Under the pieces are notes generated by a model. The model saw only the letters and a list, made by a program, of their open reading frames with translations, had not been told where the DNA came from and did not search any database. Positions 1 through 6,444 of a stretch of DNA of 14,695 bases are shown one piece after another (positions within the stretch are counted from its first letter, which is position 1; each line of letters starts with the position of its first letter). Source of the stretch: Actinomycetes bacterium (GTDB lineage Bacteria; Actinomycetota; Thermoleophilia; RBG-16-64-13); the NCBI GenBank assembly GCA_021815245.1, contig JAKAHF010000004.1, positions 1 through 14,695 on the forward strand. Reading direction: 5' to 3'. Position numbers and translations under genes: made by a program.

Positions 1-343
1 GGAAGAGCACATAGGCCAGCGCGAAGAGGATGAGGACCTGGGGGGCACGGAGCACGAGACCCCAGAGCTCGAAGTGGGGGGTCCGGGTGGAACCCACTTT
101 GAAGTAGAGCGCGATCACGATGATCTGCAACAAGGCCCCAAGGATCCAGTTCACCCTGTGGTTCCAAACGATGAGCAGGACGGTTCCTGCCACGAAACCC
201 AACCCGGCGATCAAGCCAAAGATGGTGATGTTCCTATCCATGACGTCTACGACCTGGAGCACGTGTGCAGCGATCAAGAAGTACATGACCGCTGCCACTC
301 CGGCCATAGCTGCGGCGAAATAGCGCACCCGGTCGGTCAACAT
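1..343 (-). CDS. Small integral membrane protein, partial at left edge
   Basis: The minus strand reads open from an ATG at 343-341 to the window edge, giving 114 residues with no stop. A purine-rich Shine-Dalgarno stretch (AAAGGGGTGAGG) lies just upstream of the ATG. The protein is very hydrophobic, with four likely transmembrane helices at about residues 8-30, 40-60, 64-82 and 92-114, joined by short loops; the loop after helix 3 holds charged and polar residues (KVGSTRTPHFE). There is no cleavable signal peptide beyond the first helix, and no catalytic or binding motif I recognise. It lies about 200 bp downstream of the hybrid kinase gene on the same strand, so it may be read from the same transcript or from its own promoter. 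Its base composition looks a little less GC-rich than its neighbours. Function unknown. That it is a real gene is well supported by the RBS, reading frame and hydrophobic pattern; the C-terminus is missing. Confidence 0.75.
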   Translation of the reverse strand, partial: MLTDRVRYFAAAMAGVAAVMYFLIAAHVLQVVDVMDRNITIFGLIAGLGFVAGTVLLIVWNHRVNWILGALLQIIVIALYFKVGSTRTPHFELWGLVLRAPQVLILFALAYVLF

Positions 344-541
344 GGTCCTCACCCCTTTCAGGCGGTTGCCTACCTTCTCGATCGTAGACCCGCGGAGGCA
401 AGGCCGCCACAGCCGGTAGGCGGGTTCGCGGACGACCCGAAGGCCGGTTGTGATACTGGTCTGCCGGCCAGGTCGGGCGGTGCCGAGGGCAGGGCGCGAC
501 GGCCTTGGCGAACGCGATGCTGACTTCGGAGGTGGGGCCGG

Positions 542-2782
542 CTAGTCTGCCGGGGTTTCAGCGCACAGAGCTTCGCGGACCGTGCGAACGAGTTCCTCCG
601 GGCCGAATGGTTTCTCGAGGAAGGTGACGTTCTCGTCGACCCGTCCGTCGTGTACCACGGCGTTCCTCGTGTAACCCGACATGAAGACCACCGGTATCCC
701 CGGAAAGCGCTCGAGCACGCGGTCGGCCACCTGCCTGCCGTTGACCCCACCCGGAAGGACCACGTCGGTGAGCAGCAGGTCAGGACTTGGCGCTTCAGAC
801 GCGAGCACGGCTTCGGCGTCTTGGGCGGAGGCCGCCGCCGTGACCTGGTAGCCGCATTGCGTCAGCACCCTGGTCACGAGACGCCGCACCGGGGCCTCGT
901 CCTCGACCACGAACACCCTGCCGCAGGCGGCCGGCAGATCAACCCCCTGAGCGGCGGCCGCCGTCACCACCGCGCCCGCGCGCTCGGTGACGGGCAGGTA
1001 GACCCTGAAGGTCGTGCCCTGTCCCACCTCGCTGTACACCGAGACCGAGCCACCGCTCTGTTTCACGATACCGAACACGGTGGAAAGTCCGAGACCGGTG
1101 CCTCGCCCGGCTCCTTTCGTGGTGAAGAAGGGCTCGAAGAGATGGGCCTGGGTCTGCTCGTCCATGCCGTGCCCGTTGTCGGTGACGGCGAGCATGACAT
1201 ACTCGCCCGGCCTGACTTCGCGATGCGTTCGTACGAATTGCTCGTCGAGCCGGGTGTTGGAGGTCTCCACCAGCAACCTGCCCCCGTCGGGCATGGCATC
1301 GCGCGCGTTGACCGCCAGGTTGAGCAGCACCTGCCCGATCTGGTGGGGGTCTATCTCGCTGTCTTTGAGCTCGGGCGCAAGAACCAGCTCCAGTTCGACA
1401 TCCTCACCGAGACTGCGGCGAAGCAGCGACTCCATGTCGAGCACCACGCGATTGAGGCTCGTGACCTCGGGTCGCAGCATCTGGCGGCGCGAGAAGGCGA
1501 GGATCTGTTTGGTGAGCCCGGCCGCGCGCTCCGCCACCTCGTGGATCTCGGTGATCAGAGGGTGGTGAGGATCGTCGGTTCGCATGGTCGCGAGCGCGAG
1601 CGTACTGTTGCCGATGATGGCCGTCAGCAGGTTGTTGAAATCATGCGCGATCCCGCCCGCGAGCTGCCCGATCGCCTCCATCTTCTGCGACTGCCGGAGT
1701 TGCTCCTCCCTCTCGCTCAGCTCCCTCTGGATGCGACGGCGGTTGGTGATGTCGATGGCGGCGAGAACCACTCCGATGGGCTCGCCTTCTTCGCCCGGCA
1801 TCAGCGAGGCGCAAACGGTGACATCGACGGTGCCGCCGTCGGCGGTGCGCCACTCGGTCTCGAGGTCTTCGACGGGATGACCGGCGAGGCAGTGGTCGAC
1901 GATGGAGCGCCAGACGGCCTCAGAAGAGAATACGTCGGCTACGGGGGCGTCCTCGAGCGCGCCCTCCTCGCGATGTAGCAGCCGGGCGGCCGCCCGATTG
2001 CTGACCTCTATGTGACCGTCGAGGGTCGTAACCAGGACCGCTCCCTGCATTGTGCGCAGGATCTGCGGGGCCGCCGCGGCGGGGGTCATGTAGGTGATCT
2101 TGTCCCGGCGTTCGAGTATGAAGATCGTGACCAGGAACACGAGCACGGGAGCATAGCCGAAGGGGTAGACGGGCACGCCGAACACGGGAAAGAAGTCGAC
2201 CGAGGACAGGGCCAGGACCACGCCCGCAATAGCCGACATGGTGAGCCGCCGGCCGAAGGTCGTGTTGCGCACGGTCTCCCCGAATCTCGCCCACAACTTG
2301 GCCAGCCCGAGGACGATGGCGATCGCGAAGTAGCCGCACAAGAAGCCGCCCACGGGGCCGTAGATGGGGTAGTAGCCCCACCAGTGGTACTCGACGCCGG
2401 AGACCACGAGCCGCGTGCTCAGGGCCAGCACGAGAAAGACGAACGAAATGGTGGCTGCGCCCCAGACGAGCGCCTTGTCACGTTGGTACTGCCGGAGGCC
2501 GACGGTGACATAGAAGTAGATGGCCATGGGGAGGTAGGGCACCGCCAAGTGGGCGAGACGCGCCCACAACATAGCTGTGGAGGAGTCGGCCGAGCTCCCT
2601 ATCATGCCGTAGCACCCCAGCCAGACGGCGGTGCAGGTCGTGCCGAACAGCAACACCCTGCGCAACTGCGAGGCCGGCTGTCTCCAGATGACCCACGCGC
2701 CTAGCGAGAAGGCGCAGAACGCGGTGAAGAACGGAGGGAGCGTGTACCAGTTGAAGACGTAGTGCTGCATATGCGCATTCAA
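542..2782 (-). CDS. 7TM-PAS hybrid sensor histidine kinase with C-terminal receiver
   Basis: A membrane-bound hybrid two-component kinase of about 746 residues. About seven hydrophobic helices cover residues 15-224 and resemble the N-terminal 7TM sensor region of some histidine kinases. A PAS domain follows at about 240-350. A short coiled linker leads into the HisKA H-box (GGIAHDFNN), with phospho-acceptor His380. The ATPase domain shows the N-box (Asn492), G1 (DNGHGM, about 535-540), the F-box (EPFFTTK) and G2 (GTGLGLS). The receiver domain (about 622-742) has acidic Glu627/Asp628, phospho-acceptor Asp673, Ser702 and Lys724, so kinase and receiver both look active. There is no DNA-binding output domain and no partner regulator in the window; phosphate probably passes to an Hpt protein elsewhere, or the receiver tunes the kinase. 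The chosen start is a TTG overlapping the J-protein stop; an ATG four codons inside (2770) is an alternative, and neither has a strong RBS. The stimulus is unknown. Confidence 0.93.
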   Translation of the reverse strand: MNAHMQHYVFNWYTLPPFFTAFCAFSLGAWVIWRQPASQLRRVLLFGTTCTAVWLGCYGMIGSSADSSTAMLWARLAHLAVPYLPMAIYFYVTVGLRQYQRDKALVWGAATISFVFLVLALSTRLVVSGVEYHWWGYYPIYGPVGGFLCGYFAIAIVLGLAKLWARFGETVRNTTFGRRLTMSAIAGVVLALSSVDFFPVFGVPVYPFGYAPVLVFLVTIFILERRDKITYMTPAAAAPQILRTMQGAVLVTTLDGHIEVSNRAAARLLHREEGALEDAPVADVFSSEAVWRSIVDHCLAGHPVEDLETEWRTADGGTVDVTVCASLMPGEEGEPIGVVLAAIDITNRRRIQRELSEREEQLRQSQKMEAIGQLAGGIAHDFNNLLTAIIGNSTLALATMRTDDPHHPLITEIHEVAERAAGLTKQILAFSRRQMLRPEVTSLNRVVLDMESLLRRSLGEDVELELVLAPELKDSEIDPHQIGQVLLNLAVNARDAMPDGGRLLVETSNTRLDEQFVRTHREVRPGEYVMLAVTDNGHGMDEQTQAHLFEPFFTTKGAGRGTGLGLSTVFGIVKQSGGSVSVYSEVGQGTTFRVYLPVTERAGAVVTAAAAQGVDLPAACGRVFVVEDEAPVRRLVTRVLTQCGYQVTAAASAQDAEAVLASEAPSPDLLLTDVVLPGGVNGRQVADRVLERFPGIPVVFMSGYTRNAVVHDGRVDENVTFLEKPFGPEELVRTVREALCAETPAD

Positions 2783-3894
2783 TCACACCCGGCGCGCGCG
2801 GTAAGCAACTTGACTGTGTCGTCGACGCGCTGCTGGTAGTTCTCGATGATCTGCGCCCGCACCTCGACGAGGAGCCGGTCGTGGGCCTCGACGACGTACC
2901 TGGTCACCTGTGGGCGGGCCATGGCCATGAAGCGCCTCAGCTCGGCCTCCATGCTCGCCCGCATCTTGTCGATGGGGTTGATGAATCGATCGAGGGCCCC
3001 TCCCAGAGCCGACCCGGCGACAGCGCCGATCATGGGCGCGAGAATCCCGCTGGCCGCCGCATTGCCGAGCACCACGCCGGCAAGACCCAAGGCCGCGGTC
3101 GTGCGCCGTCCCTTGCGGAGCGCGGTCTCGGTGGCAAAACGAGCGTTCTTGTCGATCTCGAACACCACGACGCTGAGCGGCTGCACCTTCTCGCGCCGGC
3201 GACGATCGCGCCTCGCCTGCCTGCGATACGCGAGAAAACCAGCCAGCGCCGCGATGAGGATCAACCCGGTTGAGACCCAGCGGCGCCACGGACCTTCCCA
3301 GCCGATCACGAACGACAGGGCCGCGGCAAGAGCGCCCAGTATGGCGAAGACCTCCCAGAACCGGCGCCTGACGGCGAACAGCAGTAGTTCACGCCGGTAG
3401 AGCCTGTCGAACAGTGATTGAGTGCTCTTCGCATACCACGTCTCGTACCGCACGACGACCGCGTCACACCGGTCGTTGCAGGTTGCGAAGAGAGAGTCGA
3501 TGGCCGAGCTCCACATGTCGGAGAAGGTCTGGCTGAACTGGCGCAACTCGTTGCGCGACGCCTTGGCGATATATCCGGCCATGTGCTTCTCGAAGCTGTC
3601 GAGCCGGGCCAGCGTTTGGGTCTCGGCCCATCGTTGCTGTTCGCGGAAGTCGGCCACGATGCCGTCTATGACCTCGCGCAACCCTTCGGGCACCGGTATC
3701 TCGTCGGCGCCCGCCCGTTCGCCCAGGAAGGCGGCGACGATCTCGTATGCGGCCCGTACCCTGATGAAGGCGGCCGCTTCGCCACCTCGATCGGGGTGAG
3801 TCTCGGTCGCGAGGCGACGATAGGCGGCCTTGACCTGGGCGGCCGTGGCTTCGGGCGGCAGGCCCAGCGTCTGATATGCCTCGCGCAACGTCAC
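2779..3894 (-). CDS. Membrane-anchored J-domain (DnaJ-like) protein
   Basis: The 371-residue protein opens with a J-domain at residues 1-60: helix II (VKAAYRRLATET), the HPD motif at 33-35 and helix III (FIRVRAAYEIVAAF). The HPD tripeptide is the DnaK-stimulating element of J-proteins. The G/F region, zinc fingers and substrate-binding domains of true DnaJ are absent. Instead there is a long helical region (about 65-170), two likely transmembrane helices (about 179-199 and 206-224), a very basic stretch (RRQARRDRRRREK), a glycine/alanine-rich hydrophobic segment at about 266-302, and a C-terminal helix. It is therefore probably a specialised co-chaperone that recruits DnaK to the membrane. 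I start it at GTG 3894, directly before the J-domain; the frame stays open to 3987, but that extension is poor in domain sequence and crosses the divergent promoter region. No Shine-Dalgarno precedes this GTG. Its TGA overlaps the TTG start of the hybrid kinase, implying one operon. Client unknown. Confidence 0.85.
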   Translation of the reverse strand: MTLREAYQTLGLPPEATAAQVKAAYRRLATETHPDRGGEAAAFIRVRAAYEIVAAFLGERAGADEIPVPEGLREVIDGIVADFREQQRWAETQTLARLDSFEKHMAGYIAKASRNELRQFSQTFSDMWSSAIDSLFATCNDRCDAVVVRYETWYAKSTQSLFDRLYRRELLLFAVRRRFWEVFAILGALAAALSFVIGWEGPWRRWVSTGLILIAALAGFLAYRRQARRDRRRREKVQPLSVVVFEIDKNARFATETALRKGRRTTAALGLAGVVLGNAAASGILAPMIGAVAGSALGGALDRFINPIDKMRASMEAELRRFMAMARPQVTRYVVEAHDRLLVEVRAQIIENYQQRVDDTVKLLTARAGCD

Positions 3895-3900
3895 CGGGAG

Positions 3901-3906
3901 ATGATA
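3901..3906 (-). promoter_or_regulatory. Candidate -10 box for a leaderless J-protein mRNA
   Basis: On the minus strand TATCAT (five of six to TATAAT) is followed by six bases and then the GTG start at 3894. Transcription would then begin at or next to the first codon. No Shine-Dalgarno stretch is present, which fits a leaderless message, a common arrangement in Actinomycetota. No convincing -35 is seen at the usual spacing, so this is a suggestion from spacing only. Confidence 0.3.
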
Positions 3907-3930
3907 ACAAGGCCCGCGCCGCGGCCGTGG

Positions 3931-3959
3931 TAGCCAAGGGTGTCGGGGCGCGCTATTGT
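3931..3959 (+). promoter_or_regulatory. Candidate promoter for the aldo/keto reductase gene
   Basis: TAGCCA (3931-3936) and TATTGT (3954-3959) are spaced 17 bp, each matching the sigma-70 consensus at four of six positions. They lie 45 bp before the chosen ATG, in a local AT-richer patch within a GC-rich intergenic region. The match is weak and unaided by any other signal. Confidence 0.28.
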
Positions 3960-4004
3960 TCGAGCATTCGTCGTACAACCCCGGCAAAGGTGGGCGGCAC
4001 GATC

Positions 4005-5045
4005 ATGGAACGCATGCTGCTGGGCGGAACCGGTCTCGAGGTGTATCGCCTGGGGTTCGGCGGGATCCCCATACAGAGGGTGAGCGAGGCCGAGGCGATC
4101 GCGACGGTGCGCCACGCTGTCGAGCGGGGGGTCGACTTCATCGACACCTCGCGAGCGTACACCACGAGCGAGCGCCGCATTGGGCTGGCCCTCAAGCAGG
4201 TGGGCACCGCCAGGCGGGTGGTGATCGCTTCGAAGTCACACTCAAAGACGGCCGACAAGGCCCGGGCCGATCTGGAAACGAGCCTGAAAGAGCTTGACCG
4301 TGACTACATCGACCTCTACCAATGTCACTTCGTCGCCACTCCCGAGGACTACCGCACGGTCACTTCCTCCGGGGGAGCGCTCGAGGCCTACCAGCGAGCC
4401 AAGGACGAGGGTCTGATCGGCCACATCGGCATTACCAGTCACAGCCTCGACGTGCTTGCCCGCGCGGTGGAGGACGAGCTGTTCGAGACGGTGATGGTCT
4501 GCTTCAGCTTTCTCGAGCCCGAAGCGCGTGAGAAGGTCATCCGCAAGGCCGTGGAGCGAAACATCGGGGTCATCGCCATGAAACCGTTCTCAGGCGGCAT
4601 GATCGAGAACGCCCGTCTCGCGTTGAAGTGGTCGCTTGACGAACCCGGAGTCTTGGTGATCGCGGGAGTGGAGCACGCGTATCTGTTCGACGAGAACTGG
4701 CGGGTGTTCGGCGACGCGACTCCGCTGACTGAGGCTGAGCAGGGCGAGATCGCGACCCTGCAGGCCGGTTACGACAAAGTCTTCTGCCGCAGGTGTGACT
4801 ACTGCCAGCCGTGTTCGGAGCAGATACCCATCCAGACGGTCCTGGGCCTGCGCAGCATGGTCAAGCGCATGGGGGCCCAGTTGCTGCGCGAGGGCATGTT
4901 CGCGGGCGCCATCGCCAAGGGGCGCGACTGCAGTGAGTGCGGTGACTGCATGACCCGTTGCCCGTACGATCTGCCGATACCCGACCTCATTCGCGAGAAT
5001 CTCCGCTGGCTCGACGGACTCGAGGAGGGTGCTGCTTCGGCGTAG
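4005..5045 (+). CDS. Aldo/keto reductase with two C-terminal 4Fe-4S motifs
   Basis: A 346-residue NAD(P)H-type aldo/keto reductase. The barrel domain (1 to about 230) carries the expected catalytic tetrad: Asp47 and Tyr52 (DTSRAY), Lys77 (ASKS) and His108 (YQCH). The C-terminal part adds two cysteine clusters, C261-x2-C264-x2-C267-x2-C270 and C309-x2-C312-x2-C315-x3-C319-P, the second a classic ferredoxin pattern. This arrangement is known from a subgroup of bacterial and archaeal reductases common in anaerobes, where electrons can presumably pass through the clusters. The usual proline after the first cluster is serine here. The ATG at 4005 is chosen because the barrel begins there (MERMLLGGTGLEV) and AAAGGTGG lies about 11 bases upstream; the frame is open further upstream, but that part overlaps the divergent promoter region and the J-protein start. 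It appears monocistronic and divergent from the J-protein. Substrate unknown; probably cytoplasmic. Confidence 0.92.
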   Translation: MERMLLGGTGLEVYRLGFGGIPIQRVSEAEAIATVRHAVERGVDFIDTSRAYTTSERRIGLALKQVGTARRVVIASKSHSKTADKARADLETSLKELDRDYIDLYQCHFVATPEDYRTVTSSGGALEAYQRAKDEGLIGHIGITSHSLDVLARAVEDELFETVMVCFSFLEPEAREKVIRKAVERNIGVIAMKPFSGGMIENARLALKWSLDEPGVLVIAGVEHAYLFDENWRVFGDATPLTEAEQGEIATLQAGYDKVFCRRCDYCQPCSEQIPIQTVLGLRSMVKRMGAQLLREGMFAGAIAKGRDCSECGDCMTRCPYDLPIPDLIRENLRWLDGLEEGAASA

Positions 5046-5111
5046 CCCCTTCCCTGGATCTCCAGATTCGTCTCATCCGGCCGTCCGACCCACCCACCGC
5101 TCACATTTCAC

Positions 5112-5160
5112 AGAATGCTTACAATCTGCAAGTAGATTCCTTGCAAAATGGAAGCATTCT
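5112..5160. promoter_or_regulatory. 49-bp concentric dyad, probable MarR operator
   Basis: AGAATGCTT (5112-5120) is the perfect reverse complement of AAGCATTCT (5152-5160). Inside, TGCAAG (5127-5132) is the perfect reverse complement of CTTGCA (5140-5145). Both pairs are centred on base 5136, and three of the six intervening positions also match, so about 18 of 21 arm positions are symmetric around a 7-base centre. A further pair, AATCT/AGATT (5123-5127/5134-5138), overlaps off-centre. TACAAT at 5120-5125 resembles a -10 box, so a protein on the dyad would cover the promoter. It lies about 100 bp before the marR-like start. No T-run follows, so it does not look like a terminator. Operator role is inferred from symmetry and position. 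Confidence 0.6.
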
Positions 5161-5171
5161 TGAATGGAAGC
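5147..5171. repeat. Short direct repeat AATGGAAGC beside the dyad
   Basis: AATGGAAGC occurs at 5147-5155 and again at 5163-5171, 16 bp apart. The first copy overlaps the right arm of the concentric dyad. It may be a secondary regulator site or a chance duplication. Confidence 0.4.
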
Positions 5172-5257
5172 GAACGCCGGTGGAAGGCACCTCGACAGCG
5201 CGGTGAAGTACCGCGATGGCGCGATGGGGCTACCGCGACAGCGACTGGAGGACGGTC

Positions 5258-5770
5258 GTGGCTCTTAGTGAAACCGATAGGGAGATCATCGAGCATGTCA
5301 ACGAGCTTGCCTTGCTCGGGGCGCGGAGCCTGTCGAGCAACACCCGCTTGCTCGATGCCAGGCAGAAGCTCAGGTTGGCGCCGGCTGTCGCCACCTCATT
5401 GATGAAAGAGGGGCGGCCCGGCTTCTTGCTCGTGGCGGATATCGCCCGCTCTCTCGCGTTGAAGGGGGAACTGACGATCTCGGAGATCGCCGCGATCACC
5501 GGCAGGCCTCTCGGCACCACCTCGCGTTTCGTCGACGCACTCGAAGCCGCCGGACTCGTAAAACGGGGTCCCAATCCGGTGGACGGACGCTCGAAACTCG
5601 TGGCTCTCACCGACAGCGGGCGTGTGGCGGTCAACGAAATACGCGAACAGGCCGGCGCTCCGCTCGGGCGAAGGTTGCAGCGGCTCACGCAGGCCGAGAG
5701 GCGTAGTCTGGCCCTGATGCTCGCGAAGCTGGCGGCTCCCGAGGTCGGCGAAGAAGGGGGAGGACTATGA
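5258..5770 (+). CDS. MarR-family transcriptional regulator of the exporter operon
   Basis: A 170-residue winged-helix regulator. Helices that would form the dimer interface occupy about 1-65. The DNA-binding part at about 70-125 shows a helix-turn-helix ([20 protein letters not shown]) and the MarR wing ([17 protein letters not shown]), containing the conserved D-x-R. A C-terminal dimerisation helix follows. The GTG at 5258 is chosen because GGAGGA lies five bases upstream; an in-frame ATG at 5216 lacks a comparable site and would add only a nonconserved tail. Its TGA overlaps the ATG of the ATPase gene, so regulator and transporter are made from one message. MarR proteins usually repress their own operon and release DNA on binding a small ligand; the large dyad upstream suits such control. 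The effector is unknown. Confidence 0.9.
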   Translation: MALSETDREIIEHVNELALLGARSLSSNTRLLDARQKLRLAPAVATSLMKEGRPGFLLVADIARSLALKGELTISEIAAITGRPLGTTSRFVDALEAAGLVKRGPNPVDGRSKLVALTDSGRVAVNEIREQAGAPLGRRLQRLTQAERRSLALMLAKLAAPEVGEEGGGL

Positions 5771-6444
5771 GCGAGCTCGCCGTCGACCTGCGCAAGGTGA
5801 TCAAGGATTACGAGACGGCCGCCGGTGTGTTCCGCGCCCTCAAGGAGATCGACCTCCAGGTCGGCCGCGGCGAGTTTGTGGCCATCGTGGGTCGCTCCGG
5901 CTCGGGCAAGTCGACCCTTCTCAACATGATGACCGGCATCGACAGGCCGACTTCGGGTGAGGTCGTCGTCGCCGGGACGCGCATCGACGGGCTGCGGGAG
6001 CGCGACATGGCCGTTTGGAGAGGCCGGGAGTTGGGCATCGTCTTTCAGTTCTTCCAGCTGTTGCCGACGCTCACCGCGATCGAGAACGTACTTCTCGCCA
6101 TGGACTTCGTCGGCCGGGTGCCCGGCGGCGACCGCACCTCGCGCGCGCTCGCGCTGCTCGCGCAGGTGGGCATGGAAGACGAGGCGCGCAAGTTCCCGGC
6201 GGCGCTATCGGGCGGACAGCAGCAGCGGGTGGCCATCGCCCGCGCACTCGCGAACGATCCGGCCGTCATAGTCGCCGACGAGCCGACGGGCAACCTCGAT
6301 TCGACCACGGCCGACGCCGTCTTCGATCTGCTGCACGAGCGAGCCGCCACGGGACGCACCGTGATCATGGTGACGCACGACAACGAACTGGCGACCCGCA
6401 CGAGCCGGGTAGTCCACCTGGTCGATGGGCGGATGGCCGGCTGA
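5767..6444 (+). CDS. ABC transporter ATP-binding protein, LolD/MacB-type
   Basis: A 225-residue nucleotide-binding subunit with every key motif: Walker [10 protein letters not shown] at 42-50, Q-loop Gln94, signature LSGGQ at 147-151 followed by [10 protein letters not shown], Walker B ending in Asp171-Glu172 (VIVADEP), the D-loop and switch His204 (VTHD). The NLD after the Walker B motif and the overall length are typical of the LolD/MacB/FtsE-like group, which pairs with FtsX-type permeases. The ATG overlaps the marR stop (ATGA), preceded by a strong GGGGGAGG site. The stop shares one base with the permease start (TGATG). It would hydrolyse ATP on the inner face of the membrane to drive the permease encoded next. 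Confidence 0.96.
   Translation: MSELAVDLRKVIKDYETAAGVFRALKEIDLQVGRGEFVAIVGRSGSGKSTLLNMMTGIDRPTSGEVVVAGTRIDGLRERDMAVWRGRELGIVFQFFQLLPTLTAIENVLLAMDFVGRVPGGDRTSRALALLAQVGMEDEARKFPAALSGGQQQRVAIARALANDPAVIVADEPTGNLDSTTADAVFDLLHERAATGRTVIMVTHDNELATRTSRVVHLVDGRMAG

Noticed and set aside
442..469. GGCCGG/CCGGCC inverted repeat downstream of the hybrid kinase as a terminator
   Set aside because: Only six base pairs with a 16-base loop and no T-run on the minus strand; expected by chance in such GC-rich sequence.
650..1978. Long plus-strand open frame (442 codons) opposite the hybrid kinase
   Set aside because: Rich in His, Arg and Gly with no domain; it mirrors the coding strand of a clearly recognisable kinase and is the usual antisense shadow of a GC-rich gene.
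3895..3987. Upstream in-frame extension of the J-protein
   Set aside because: The J-domain begins at once after GTG 3894, and the extension (proline/arginine-rich) runs through the divergent promoter region.
5054..5065. CTGGA-TC-TCCAG palindrome after the aldo/keto reductase as a terminator
   Set aside because: The two-base loop cannot form a stable hairpin and no T-run follows.
6015..6443. Upstream in-frame extension of the permease frame
   Set aside because: It lies entirely inside the ATPase gene in another frame; the FtsX protein begins naturally at the ATG at 6444, overlapping the ATPase stop.
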